DNA of 64,000 nt from Pseudoalteromonas umbrosa (GTDB lineage Bacteria > Pseudomonadota > Gammaproteobacteria > Enterobacterales > Alteromonadaceae): contig NZ_JASJUU010000008.1 in assembly GCF_030125375.1 (NCBI RefSeq), positions 307,384-371,383 of the forward strand, written 5' to 3'. The position numbers were made by a program, and so were the translations under genes. Positions 26,354-35,294 of the stretch are shown one piece after another; positions within the stretch are counted from its first letter, which is position 1; each line of letters starts with the position of its first letter. The notes under the pieces were generated by a model. The model ran no database searches. It was not told the origin of the DNA and was given only the letters and a program-made list of their open reading frames with translations.

Positions 26354-27862
26354 ATGACCTATAACCCTTTGAATGATGGTCCAGATTGGACTTTTGAAAG
26401 GTTAGAAGTGTATCAAGCCGAGATTGCTCGTGTTGCAGAGCATTATCGACTTGATACCTACCCTAATCAAATCGAGGTAATCACCGCTGAGCAAATGATG
26501 GATGCCTACTCCAGTGTAGGAATGCCAATCGGTTACGCACATTGGTCTTATGGCAAAAAGTTCATTCAAACTGAGCAAAATTACAAACGTGGTCAAATGG
26601 GGCTTGCGTATGAAATTGTCATTAATTCTGATCCCTGTATTGCATACTTGATGGAAGAAAACACCATGCCAATGCAGGCATTGGTGATGGCGCATGCTTG
26701 CTATGGCCACAACTCTTTTTTCAAAGGCAACTATCTATTTAAAACTTGGACTGATGCCTCTTCAATAATTGACTATTTAGTATTTGCCAAAAACTACGTC
26801 GCAGAGTGTGAGCAAAAGTATGGCATTGAGGAAGTCGAAAATTTACTAGATTCATGTCACGCACTAATGAATTATGGTGTTGATAGGTACAAACGCCCAC
26901 AGCAAATTTCATTGTTTGAAGAACAGAAGCGGCAAAAAGAACGTGAAGATTATCTGCAATCCCAGGTTAATGAGCTATGGAAAACAATTCCAAAAAGCAA
27001 GCAAGAGGATACCGAAGATTTACCTCAGTTCCCTTCTGAGCCTCAAGAAAATATACTGTACTTCATAGAGAAAAATGCACCTTTACTTGAATCTTGGCAG
27101 CGAGAGATCATTAGGATCGTAAGAAAGATCTCACAATACTTTTACCCGCAAAGACAAACGCAAGTCATGAATGAAGGCTGGGCTACTTTTTGGCACTACA
27201 CCATTCTTAATCACTTATATGACGAGGGTAAGTTAAGTGATGCATTTATGTTGGAGTTTTTGCAAAGCCATACTAATGTCGTCTATCAACCGCCCTACAA
27301 TAGTAAGTTTTATTCGGGTATAAACCCCTATGCCCTTGGCTTCAATATGATGGTTGATATCAGACGCATTTGCGAAAACCCAACAGCAGAAGACAAAGAG
27401 TGGTTTCCTGAGTTTGCAGGTAAAGACTGGCTAGACACACTACATTTTGCGATGGAAAACTTTAAAGACGAAAGCTTCGTTAGCCAGTTTTTATCGCCGA
27501 AGATCATTCGTGACTTCAAGCTATTTACAATATTAGACAAAGAGTCATCTCCTCACTTAGAGGTGAAAGCAATCCATGATGAGGCTGGCTATCAGAAAGT
27601 AAGAAATAGTCTATCTGCGCATTATAACCTCAGTAATAATGAGCCTAATATTCAAGTATATAAAGTTGATGTCCGCGGGGATAGATCTTTAACTTTAAGA
27701 TATGTCCCTCAAGATAAAATCCCGCTAGCAGAATCGAAAATGGAAGTGCTCAAGCACCTATATAGACTCTGGGGCTTTGAGGTTAGGCTTGAACAAGTAG
27801 AGGATGATGGCAGTATTAATACGCTTGGTCAATGCCCACCAGCAAGCACTGACAGCGATTAA
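26354..27862 (+). CDS. ycgB: SpoVR family protein YcgB
   Basis: 502 residues. SpoVR/YcgB proteins are linked by co-occurrence and co-expression to the PrkA-YeaH kinase pair; their biochemical role is not settled. Family marks are WSYGKKFIQTEQNYKRGQMG near 60, the histidine-rich MAHACYGHNSFFKGNYLF near 115, and the MNEGWATFWHYTILNHLYD stretch near 275. It lies 18 bases after yeaH with AGGAGG before the ATG. It ends in a strong hairpin with no T tract. Confidence 0.95.
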   Translation: MTYNPLNDGPDWTFERLEVYQAEIARVAEHYRLDTYPNQIEVITAEQMMDAYSSVGMPIGYAHWSYGKKFIQTEQNYKRGQMGLAYEIVINSDPCIAYLMEENTMPMQALVMAHACYGHNSFFKGNYLFKTWTDASSIIDYLVFAKNYVAECEQKYGIEEVENLLDSCHALMNYGVDRYKRPQQISLFEEQKRQKEREDYLQSQVNELWKTIPKSKQEDTEDLPQFPSEPQENILYFIEKNAPLLESWQREIIRIVRKISQYFYPQRQTQVMNEGWATFWHYTILNHLYDEGKLSDAFMLEFLQSHTNVVYQPPYNSKFYSGINPYALGFNMMVDIRRICENPTAEDKEWFPEFAGKDWLDTLHFAMENFKDESFVSQFLSPKIIRDFKLFTILDKESSPHLEVKAIHDEAGYQKVRNSLSAHYNLSNNEPNIQVYKVDVRGDRSLTLRYVPQDKIPLAESKMEVLKHLYRLWGFEVRLEQVEDDGSINTLGQCPPASTDSD

Positions 27863-27869
27863 ATCAAAA

Positions 27870-27901
27870 TGGACTTACGATACAACTGTATTGTAAGTCC
27901 A
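27870..27901. terminator. Hairpin after ycgB
   Basis: A 14-bp stem (27870-27883 with 27888-27901, one G-T pair) and a 4-base loop, eight bases after the ycgB stop. No T tract follows, so it is either a rho-independent terminator of weak type or a 3' stabiliser. Confidence 0.5.
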
Positions 27902-28144
27902 CTTACAACAAGTTTATAAAGCACTTCTCTAAAAATTATTTATATAATGTCTTTCCTACGCACTTCGGCGCTGAACTTAACAACTTCTAAAGACATTAGA
28001 TGAGGATCGGACTAGAAAACAGTTTTGTGTTCATAGTTCAAGCGTTGTCCCACTAGTCTAGTATTGTGAATCCGACCCCGTTGCCATAAAGTTAAAGAAA
28101 GGAAAGAACTAGTATCATACCATTGAATATTAAAACTTTTCGAT
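27902..28144. other. Structured non-coding region between ycgB and the GGDEF gene
   Basis: No convincing open frame. It contains a 9-base inverted repeat, AATGTCTTT (27946-27954) and AAAGACATT (27989-27997), and further partly complementary pieces around 28008-28080. It may be a decayed element or a structured RNA; I cannot assign it. Confidence 0.3.
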
Positions 28145-28175
28145 CGTCGTAGTTTTGTAAAATAAAACTACGACG
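28145..28175. terminator. Long hairpin after the GGDEF gene
   Basis: A perfect 12-bp stem CGTCGTAGTTTT / AAAACTACGACG with a 7-base loop, about 50 bases after the stop of the minus-strand gene. T tracts are short on both sides; probably a bidirectional stop between convergent units. Confidence 0.5.
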
Positions 28176-28222
28176 TAATCTCGTTAAATATTAACTAAGT
28201 TATAATGCTTAAAAATATTTAA

Positions 28223-29194
28223 CTACTGTGACATGCTAGGGTCATACACAGTGACTTTATTTCTACCAGTCTCCTTTGACTGATACAATGCGGTATCCGT
28301 TGCTTCAATCCACTGCTCATGCTTTTCAAACGCATCATCATAACAAGCAATACCCAAGCTTACGGTCAACTTGATTTCCTTATTATCATAATAAATGACA
28401 GAGTTTTCTATCATGCTACGAAGTCGCTCTGCAAAAATCAATGCACCATCAGCATCAGTATCAACAAGTGTCACGGCGAATTCCTCGCCACCATACCTAC
28501 CAGCAACATCGGTTTCACGTAATGTCTTTTTCAACAGATCAGAAATATGCCGTATCGCCTCATCACCGCCACTATGACCGTATGCATCGTTAATTTTTTT
28601 AAAAAAGTCGATATCAAACATAAGCAGGCAACTTGTACCATGATTACGCTTTAATCGCTTGAATTCAGTTCTTGAGCATTCTTCCCAATATCCTCGATTG
28701 GATAACTTCGTCAAAGCATCTGTACGACTCATTTCCTCTAATGTCTTATTTGCTTTTTCTAACTCAAGCTTATTCATCGCTTCGTCAGTAACATCATACA
28801 GAATCACACAGATATGCCCCACTTCCCCAGTCAAAGTGGTAAGAGGAATAAATGTTGCATTTTGGTACATATATTCGGCTTTGCCTGTTATTGGCCGATA
28901 ATTTTTAAACTTGAAGATATAAGGTTGCTGCTCCCAAATAGTAAATGAGCGATTTTTCAGTACAAATACAGGCTCGGCTTTTCCGCGAAACCACGATTCG
29001 TCGATACTAGGAAATAAATCAAATACATCTTTGTCTTTTACTGCGCTAGGCAACAAACCCGAGTGATTCTCCATAAAGCCGTTCCAGACACACACCCGAT
29101 AGTCTCTGTCTAAAACAACTAACCCAACATCTACCGTGTTAAACATATCCATTAACCAATGGATTTCATTCATATCAAAATCAGATGCAGGCAT
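28223..29194 (-). CDS. PAS-GGDEF diguanylate cyclase
   Basis: 323 residues. An N-terminal PAS-like sensor domain (about 10-135) is followed by a GGDEF domain (about 155-318) that should make cyclic di-GMP. The active site is GGEEF, with the product-binding RETD (RxxD) exactly five residues before it, so an active and feedback-inhibited enzyme is expected. No membrane segment is seen. The gene starts four bases after the REC-CheC gene ends, so the two form an operon and probably one signalling unit. Confidence 0.92.
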   Translation of the reverse strand: MPASDFDMNEIHWLMDMFNTVDVGLVVLDRDYRVCVWNGFMENHSGLLPSAVKDKDVFDLFPSIDESWFRGKAEPVFVLKNRSFTIWEQQPYIFKFKNYRPITGKAEYMYQNATFIPLTTLTGEVGHICVILYDVTDEAMNKLELEKANKTLEEMSRTDALTKLSNRGYWEECSRTEFKRLKRNHGTSCLLMFDIDFFKKINDAYGHSGGDEAIRHISDLLKKTLRETDVAGRYGGEEFAVTLVDTDADGALIFAERLRSMIENSVIYYDNKEIKLTVSLGIACYDDAFEKHEQWIEATDTALYQSKETGRNKVTVYDPSMSQ

Positions 29195-29198
29195 AATT

Positions 29199-30203
29199 CT
29201 AATCTTCTAATAAGTATGCGACTTTGTATCTCAACGTCTTCAGAGAGTCTTCTGTGAACAACAACATCAAATCGCAGTTAATATTATGGTGTTCAATTCC
29301 GTAGCTAATTTCTATTGCCAATGTCCTCTGCCACCTTGATTTGTTGGCTTTAACCAACTCAGATACTTCACAGTGCTGGCCAAGAACGACAGGATGCCCT
29401 TGGCTAAAGGGCATGTCTAATTGCTTAGACAATCCCGTAAGAATGGCACCAATAAGGATATTACTAATATCCATTAGTAATTCCAGCTCAACTTTCTGGT
29501 TTAACTCCCCATCATATTTCATCAAAGATGCAATTTCTTTGAAGCTAGAGTCATTTAACAGCAGCAGCGCCTCTCCTGAAACCCCTCCGCCAATAAAGCC
29601 TTGGCAAACGCCGGATGTAGAAGCGTTTGCATCTATGGCTTGCAATGCCATATGCAATTCATTGACCTCAAGAACGTTTACATTCGGTATTGGCAGTTCA
29701 ACGAACACATTGAGCAATCTGGCAAGTAAATCCCCAGCCTGCCCCATCGCGACATTCGCTATTTCTTGGTAAATGTCGCGCAATTCAGGTTCAACTTGCT
29801 CGCCTAATTTATGGACTAAACTTTCTCGGATCGCCTTATCTTTGATGCCATGTTGTGTGATTATTTCTTCTAACTTTTTAGCATCGCAAGGCTTTCTAAT
29901 AAAATCTATAGCACCGAGTTCCATGACTCGCTGATGGGCGTTAGGTTGAATATCTCCTGATACCACAACAGTTAGTACATTTAAGTCTTGCTCTTGAATT
30001 GCTTGCAGTACTTCATAACCATCCATATGTGGCATATTGAGGTCTAAAAATAATATTTCAGGCGAGATCTGTTTAATTTTTTCAATACAATCCAATCCAT
30101 GTTCTGCAAATTCTACTTTGATGTCCCAATCGTCAGGTAAAGAACGCGCGAGCTGCCTTCTTGCAAGTTTGGAATCATCACAGATTAGGACGGGTGTAGA
30201 CAT
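29199..30203 (-). CDS. Response regulator with CheC-like phosphatase domain
   Basis: 334 residues. The receiver domain (about 1-120) has the acidic pocket DD near 9-10, the phospho-accepting Asp in LFLDLNMPHMDGYE near 54, and the Lys in FIRKPCDAKK near 105. The second half is CheC/CheX-like: the phosphatase motif DxxxExxN is visible in DIYQEIANVAMG, and a second, altered copy in LLMDISNILIGA (Asp replaces Glu). Such fusions may dephosphorylate chemotaxis-type receivers, including themselves. It is the first gene of an operon with the diguanylate cyclase. Confidence 0.88.
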   Translation of the reverse strand: MSTPVLICDDSKLARRQLARSLPDDWDIKVEFAEHGLDCIEKIKQISPEILFLDLNMPHMDGYEVLQAIQEQDLNVLTVVVSGDIQPNAHQRVMELGAIDFIRKPCDAKKLEEIITQHGIKDKAIRESLVHKLGEQVEPELRDIYQEIANVAMGQAGDLLARLLNVFVELPIPNVNVLEVNELHMALQAIDANASTSGVCQGFIGGGVSGEALLLLNDSSFKEIASLMKYDGELNQKVELELLMDISNILIGAILTGLSKQLDMPFSQGHPVVLGQHCEVSELVKANKSRWQRTLAIEISYGIEHHNINCDLMLLFTEDSLKTLRYKVAYLLED

Positions 30204-30391
30204 AAAAGCTCTCTATCTATTGGGTGCACTACCCAAAATTCTAATTATAGTTATCAAACAGCAGTGTTCAGATTAAATATGTTAATCAATGCATGATTAA
30301 TTTACAATCCAAATTACTACCAAAGCTTGGTTATATAAAATCAGTATAATACACTGTCGTGAATTGCGAAAAATTTAAAAAGGAATACGTT

Positions 30392-30979
30392 ATGCGTAAA
30401 GTCCCCTTTATTACTACAACCATATTCGCACTGAGCTGCTTTTCTGCCAGTGCATCCCTTGATGAGAACCAACTTGATAAGGGCAAAGTCACAGCTGGCG
30501 GCAAACCTGTAACCCTGCTTGGTTCTGGTGTAGAAATTGGTGATCAAGCGCCTAATTTTAAAGTCGTCAATGCTGACTTTACGCCCGTTGCGCTTTCTCA
30601 ATTTGAAGGACAAGCAATTTTAATCAGTGTTGTACCAAGCTTAGATACGGGCATTTGCAGCCTACAAACTAAGTACTTTAATGAAAAAGTTGCAAGTGAC
30701 TATCCGAATATTGCAATGCTCACAATAAGCACAGATTTGCCTTTTGCTCAAAAACGCTTTTGTAAACAAGAAGGTGTCGATAAAGTCCAAACGCTTTCTG
30801 ATGCTGTATGGCGCAATTTCGGGGAGCAGTATGGTTTATTGATTAAAGATATGGGCTTATTAAGCAGAGCCGTATTTATCCTCGATAAAAAGCACAAAGT
30901 AAAATATAAACAACTGATAAGTAATCTCGCTTCTGAACCAGATTACCAAGAAGTGATAGACACGTTGAAAACACTCTAG
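30392..30979 (+). CDS. tpx: Thiol peroxidase with signal peptide
   Basis: 195 residues from the ATG at 30392, seven bases after AAGGA. It reduces hydroperoxides using thioredoxin-type donors. The peroxidatic Cys89 (VPSLDTGICS) and resolving Cys124 (TDLPFAQKRFCKQEG) are both present. An N-terminal hydrophobic segment with MRKVPFITTTIFALSCF and SASAS before the cleavage region looks like a Sec signal, so a periplasmic location is predicted; the familiar E. coli enzyme lacks such an extension. Monocistronic, with its own terminator. Confidence 0.93.
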   Translation: MRKVPFITTTIFALSCFSASASLDENQLDKGKVTAGGKPVTLLGSGVEIGDQAPNFKVVNADFTPVALSQFEGQAILISVVPSLDTGICSLQTKYFNEKVASDYPNIAMLTISTDLPFAQKRFCKQEGVDKVQTLSDAVWRNFGEQYGLLIKDMGLLSRAVFILDKKHKVKYKQLISNLASEPDYQEVIDTLKTL

Positions 30980-31002
30980 TTCAAGCGTTTTTAATACCAA
31001 AT

Positions 31003-31036
31003 AAAAGAGCCAGCATTTGCTGGCTCTTTTATTTTT
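31003..31036 (+). terminator. Terminator of tpx
   Basis: A 12-bp stem AAAAGAGCCAGC / GCTGGCTCTTTT with an ATTT loop, then a T-rich tract. The A run on the other side may let it also serve the converging htpG transcript. Confidence 0.85.
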
Positions 31037-31119
31037 AGCTGTTAGGGCTAACTAACCCCTATAATTAAAAAGCACACTTTCAATTTAAGGCATGCTTTCT
31101 AAAATTCAGCTCTTTATCT

Positions 31120-33036
31120 CTATTTACTTAGGTCTAGCATTAATTTGTTCAAGCGAGTTACAAACCCTACTGGGTCTTTCAAACTACCACGCTCTGCTAA
31201 CAATGCTTGATCAAGCAGTACTTCAGACCACTGAGCAAATTTATCTTCATCTTGCTCATCGTTCAAATGCTTAACCAATTGATGTTCAGGGTTAAGTTCA
31301 AAGATAGGCTTGCTCTCTGGTGCAGACTGACCGATTGATTCCATCAATTTTTGCATTTGAGAGCTCATATCATGATCATCAACCACCACACATGCTGGTG
31401 AATCAGTTAGGCGATGAGTGAATCGGACTTCTTTTACCTTATCGCCTAGTGACGCAGTGATACGTTCAACAAGACCTTCAACCTCTTTTTCACTCTCCTC
31501 TTGCGCTTTTTTAGATTCCTCGTCTTCTAAATTACCTAAATCTAAATCACCGCGAGTAATTGACTGGAACTGCTTGCCATCAAATTCAGTAAGGTGGCCC
31601 ATCATCCATTCGTCAACTCGGTCTGACATAAGAAGGACTTCAATGCCTTTCTTACGGAAAATTTCTAGATGCGGAGAGCTCTTTGCTGTTGCAAAACTAT
31701 CTGCAACAACATAATAGATCTTATCTTGACCTTCTTGCATGCGTTCAATGTACTGTGCCAAAGATACGTTTTGTGTACTCTCGTCCGTATGAGTTGAACT
31801 AAAGCGAAGTAATTTTGCGATAGCTTCTTTATTTGCAGCATCTTCAGCTGGGCCTTCTTTGATAACTTGACCAAACTCGTTCCAGAACGTTTGATATTCA
31901 TCAGCTTTGTTCTTACCCATTCTGTCTAGCATTTTAAGTACGCGAGATGTACAGCCTTTGCGGATAGCTTGCGTGATCTTATTATCTTGAAGAATTTCTC
32001 GAGATACATTGAGTGGCAGGTCGTTAGAATCAAGTAGACCTTTTACAAATCTTAAATAACTTGGCATGAACTGCTCAGCATCATCCATAATAAAGACACG
32101 CTGAACATAAAGTTTTAAACCAGTTTGACGGTCTCTATTCCAAAGGTCAAAAGGCGCTTTTTTAGGGATGTAAAGTAAGCTTGTATACTCAGTCTTGCCT
32201 TCTACTTTGTTGTGGGCCCAAGTCAAAGGTTCTTCCCAATCATGGCCTACGTGCTTATAAAACTCTTTATATTCTTCTTCAGAAACTTCTGACTTGTCAC
32301 GCGTCCAAAGAGCTGTCGCTTTATTGATCGCTTCCCACTCACCTGGTTGTGCTTCAATTTTTTCACCGTCAGGACCTTCTGACTCAGGTACCGGCGCTTT
32401 GAACATTTCAACAGGAATAGAAATATGATCTGAATACTTAGTAATGATTGAACGCAAGCGGAACTCATCTAAAAACTCGCTTTCGTCTTCACGGAGATGC
32501 AATACAATTTCAGTACCACGCTCTGCTTTTTCAATTTCGACTAGGCTGTACTCACCCTCACCTTTAGATTGCCATTCAATCGCAGACTGCTCTCCAGCTT
32601 TGCGAGTACGAACAGTTACTTCATCAGCTACAATAAATGCGGAGTAAAAACCAACACCAAATTGACCAATTAACTGAGAGTCTTTAGCTTGATCGCCGGT
32701 TAAATTTTGGAAAAACTCAGCAGTACCTGACTTCGCAATTGTTCCTAAAGAATTGATCACTTCATCACGAGTCATACCGATACCATTATCAGAAATAGTA
32801 ACCGTATTAGCATCTTTATCAGCACTAACTCTTACTTTAAGGTCTGCATCCCCTTCATACAAATCGCCATTTTGCAGGGCCAAATAACGTAACTTATCAG
32901 CCGCATCAGAAGCATTAGACACTAACTCACGTAAGAATATCTCTTTATTTGAGTATAAAGAGTGGATCATAAGGTTTAATAGTTTACCTACATCTGTTCC
33001 AAACTGATGGTTTTCTTTGTTTTTAATATCAGACAT
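31120..33036 (-). CDS. htpG: HtpG, Hsp90 chaperone
   Basis: 638 residues, full length. The N-terminal GHKL ATPase domain shows ELVSNASDAADKL near 35-47, SDNGIGM near 80 and GQFGVGFYSAFIVAD near 120. Middle and C-terminal dimerisation domains follow. AGGA lies eight bases before the ATG. A sigma-32 promoter is predicted 56 bases upstream of the start, so it is heat inducible. It is convergent with tpx. Confidence 0.98.
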   Translation of the reverse strand: MSDIKNKENHQFGTDVGKLLNLMIHSLYSNKEIFLRELVSNASDAADKLRYLALQNGDLYEGDADLKVRVSADKDANTVTISDNGIGMTRDEVINSLGTIAKSGTAEFFQNLTGDQAKDSQLIGQFGVGFYSAFIVADEVTVRTRKAGEQSAIEWQSKGEGEYSLVEIEKAERGTEIVLHLREDESEFLDEFRLRSIITKYSDHISIPVEMFKAPVPESEGPDGEKIEAQPGEWEAINKATALWTRDKSEVSEEEYKEFYKHVGHDWEEPLTWAHNKVEGKTEYTSLLYIPKKAPFDLWNRDRQTGLKLYVQRVFIMDDAEQFMPSYLRFVKGLLDSNDLPLNVSREILQDNKITQAIRKGCTSRVLKMLDRMGKNKADEYQTFWNEFGQVIKEGPAEDAANKEAIAKLLRFSSTHTDESTQNVSLAQYIERMQEGQDKIYYVVADSFATAKSSPHLEIFRKKGIEVLLMSDRVDEWMMGHLTEFDGKQFQSITRGDLDLGNLEDEESKKAQEESEKEVEGLVERITASLGDKVKEVRFTHRLTDSPACVVVDDHDMSSQMQKLMESIGQSAPESKPIFELNPEHQLVKHLNDEQDEDKFAQWSEVLLDQALLAERGSLKDPVGFVTRLNKLMLDLSK

Positions 33037-33098
33037 CGACTATATCCTAATCTATTTAGTACTCAGGGCTTAACCTGTTAATCGTAATATGAAAAGAT

Positions 33099-33126
33099 AT
33101 ATTGTGCTGTGAAGTTATATTTCAAG
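33099..33126 (-). promoter_or_regulatory. Sigma-32 promoter of htpG
   Basis: On the minus strand CTTGAAA (33120-33126), 13 bases, CACAATAT (33099-33106). The -35 box is perfect and the -10 box matches six of eight positions of CCCCATAT. The implied leader is about 56 bases. Confidence 0.65.
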
Positions 33127-33246
33127 AGTGGAAAGTAGATTTTTTTTTGATAATTCTGTTTGCTCAACAAGTTAAGCAAGCATATTTTGATACTGCACTC
33201 GCTCTTTGCAAGTACAGTACACAAATTCATAATGAGTCAGGGAAAT

Positions 33247-33549
33247 TTAAGCGCTTCTCTTGTCCGCAAATGTGTTGCTTTGCACATCACACTGGTCGAG
33301 TAGCATTAAGAAGTTAGGCTTGCCGAATAGCATCATAACATCTAAAAGCTGAGATGCTGACAGCTCTGTTTTACCCGACTCCCAATTAGAAATGGTTGCC
33401 TGATCAACAGGTGTTACTAAACTCTTACCCAACTGCGCTTGAGTTAAGTTCATGTCTTGACGCATTCTACGTATCGTCATTTGAATGTAGCGCTTTGCAT
33501 CTTGTGTCTGGGCTCTGCGAGAGCGTTCATTTCTAGAGATTATACTCAT
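33247..33549 (-). CDS. XRE-family helix-turn-helix regulator
   Basis: 100 residues. A single HTH_3 domain occupies about residues 27-80: the helices TRRMRQDMNLTQAQLGKSL and DQATISNWESGKTELSASQL are typical of Cro/CI-type DNA binders. There is no second domain. It lies upstream of htpG and divergent from the CI-like gene at 33740 across a 190-base gap with repeated half-sites. Target unknown. Confidence 0.85.
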   Translation of the reverse strand: MSIISRNERSRRAQTQDAKRYIQMTIRRMRQDMNLTQAQLGKSLVTPVDQATISNWESGKTELSASQLLDVMMLFGKPNFLMLLDQCDVQSNTFADKRSA

Positions 33550-33661
33550 AACATATCCATATTATTACATCACTACACTGACAAATTGCTAAACAATGCT
33601 TGATTTCCTTACAAGCTAAAAGAGAGAGCATATGTCAGAAAAAATGATTAAAATTAACCCC

Positions 33662-33707
33662 GACCCAATTAGACAACTTGTTACATTTAATGTAGGCTAT
33701 CTGGGTC
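33662..33707. promoter_or_regulatory. Candidate operators between the divergent XRE regulators
   Basis: An outer inverted repeat GACCCA (33662-33667) / TGGGTC (33702-33707) encloses the palindrome TACATT-T-AATGTA (33682-33694). A third related half-site TTGGGTT lies near 33732, just before the start codon of the plus-strand regulator. This suits a CI/Cro-type switch but is only pattern evidence. Confidence 0.35.
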
Positions 33708-33739
33708 AACTGAGTAAATAATTGATCGGATTGGGTTAT

Positions 33740-34192
33740 ATGTCAACATCTTTTGCAACAAGATTGAAACAACTAAGGGTGTCTTTAGAGGAATCTCAAA
33801 TCAGCTTTTCTGAAGTATTAGAGATACCTACAGCCTCATATCGTAAGTATGAGAAGGGAGAAAGAGAACCAACCCTATCGGTAATTGAAAAGTTTTTCTC
33901 ACACCCATTAACAGAGAACCATGCTCACTGGTTAATTACTGGAGAGCAGCGACCCAATGCGACCACATCTAATCAAGGTTCAACCCCCGAAAATGTAACC
34001 CAATCGTATAACAAAAGCTTTGAAGCTGAGTTTATTAAAACAGCTAAAGAAAGCCTACTATTCATATGTCATTTGGGTTGGTTCAAAAGAGGAAAGGAAG
34101 TTAATTTTGAAAGTTGTGGAAAAATTTTACTGCGGGACTTAGAACCATTTCTTAATAAGCAATTGAATACTCAGAATAAGAAAACGGGATAG
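33740..34192 (+). CDS. CI-like XRE regulator with short C-terminal domain
   Basis: 150 residues from the ATG at 33740; the frame is open from a TTG six codons earlier. The N-terminal domain (about 1-65) is a helix-turn-helix of phage-repressor type: SFATRLKQLRVSLEESQISF then SYRKYEKGEREPTLSVIEKF and HWLITGE. A Ser/Thr/Asn linker follows, then a helical C-terminal part with no peptidase motif, so it is not a LexA/CI self-cleaving protein. It faces away from the other XRE gene. Possible remnant of a mobile element or a local regulator. Confidence 0.75.
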   Translation: MSTSFATRLKQLRVSLEESQISFSEVLEIPTASYRKYEKGEREPTLSVIEKFFSHPLTENHAHWLITGEQRPNATTSNQGSTPENVTQSYNKSFEAEFIKTAKESLLFICHLGWFKRGKEVNFESCGKILLRDLEPFLNKQLNTQNKKTG

Positions 34193-34231
34193 AAATATAA
34201 CTTAAAAGCAATGCAAAAAAGCCGATAACAC

Positions 34232-34576
34232 TTATTTTATCACTTTTAACTTTGTTTTTGGTTTAACATGCTCAGCTGGATTCAAATGATATTCCTTAGA
34301 TTCCCCCCTAAACCCCTCAACACGTTTTAATGCAGACTGCACTGCATCGTGCTTTGTCATATCGTTGTCTATCTCTAACGCCTTTCCTAAGTCCATTACA
34401 ATCTCATACGCTTCATCATACAGCTCATCAGGCACTCCCTCTTCAGCATTAGGCTTAATAAAGAGGCTTCTTATTTTTTCTTCAAACTTATTTAGATTGT
34501 GGCCATTAATAATCGCAGCCAAAATAAAGCAAATAACAAGACAATGTATCAACAGGATGACAATCAGAAATGGCAT
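34232..34576 (-). CDS. Small single-helix membrane protein, copy A of a paralogous pair
   Basis: 114 residues from the ATG at 34576; AAGGA is eight bases upstream and the upstream gene ends one base before it. One membrane helix spans about residues 3-24, followed by NGHNLNKFEEKIRSL and a soluble part with YDEAYEIVMDLGKALEIDND and ALKRVEGFR. The product at 35295-35669 has the same plan and conserved words. Function unknown; operon with the five-helix membrane protein upstream. Confidence 0.7.
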   Translation of the reverse strand: MPFLIVILLIHCLVICFILAAIINGHNLNKFEEKIRSLFIKPNAEEGVPDELYDEAYEIVMDLGKALEIDNDMTKHDAVQSALKRVEGFRGESKEYHLNPAEHVKPKTKLKVIK

Positions 34577-34577
34577 A

Positions 34578-35129
34578 CTAATATTCCTTTGCGTATTTTT
34601 TCTGCATAAAGAAATTAAACGGATATTTTGCAATTAATAAGCTTTGTGCTGTGCTAAGTACTAATATGGAAAGCGTATAGTAAGAAGAGAACCAATCAAT
34701 ATCTAAATAGCCATGAAGAACAAGTTGCAGCGTTTTTATAACCATGGCCGAAAACGAAAGGTAACAGGCGTATCTGGCATCCCTTGAGAAAGTACACTCT
34801 CTTATTGCATGCAATAAAGTCAACGCAATAATAAAAGATGCACTTCCGCACGCAGCAATAAAGTAAAATATCTGCCTTCTGACCATTTTATCAATTTGTA
34901 AATCCAGCAAAAAATCCAATAGCTGCTGAAACAAAATAAAACTGACAACGGTAGTAAATGCGGTTAAAAAGCACGAATGCAAATCATGGTCAGATTTACT
35001 TTTTAAACTGTTGTTACCAGCAAAAACAAGCTGCATCCAACGATCTTTAAAAAGATAAAGGAAAAACAATACTACAAAACAGCCAAATCCAATTGAGATC
35101 CAAGCGGCTATACTTATCAATTCATTCAT
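34578..35129 (-). CDS. Five-helix membrane protein, unknown function
   Basis: 183 residues with about five hydrophobic segments (about 7-27, 55-75, 85-107, 122-140, 147-168) and few conserved-looking polar motifs. I do not recognise the family. It is followed, with a one-base gap, by the single-helix protein at 34232-34576, so the two are translated together and may form a membrane complex. Confidence 0.65.
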   Translation of the reverse strand: MNELISIAAWISIGFGCFVVLFFLYLFKDRWMQLVFAGNNSLKSKSDHDLHSCFLTAFTTVVSFILFQQLLDFLLDLQIDKMVRRQIFYFIAACGSASFIIALTLLHAIRECTFSRDARYACYLSFSAMVIKTLQLVLHGYLDIDWFSSYYTLSILVLSTAQSLLIAKYPFNFFMQKKYAKEY

Positions 35130-35294
35130 AAAGTCAAATTATTGTTTTTAAGTACTCAAATGCAAGCATTGCCAACAAGCCACAACAGCATAACTAAGCT
35201 TGACTTCTACCTGAACCAGTTACATATATATTTAATCTCATGAAGAACTTCATTTATGCAACAGAGTTTGGTGCTACAGTACATAATTAGAGCG

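Noticed and set aside
33120..33246. Prophage remnant next to the XRE genes
   Set aside because: Two phage-type regulators are present, but there is no integrase, structural gene or attachment-site duplication.
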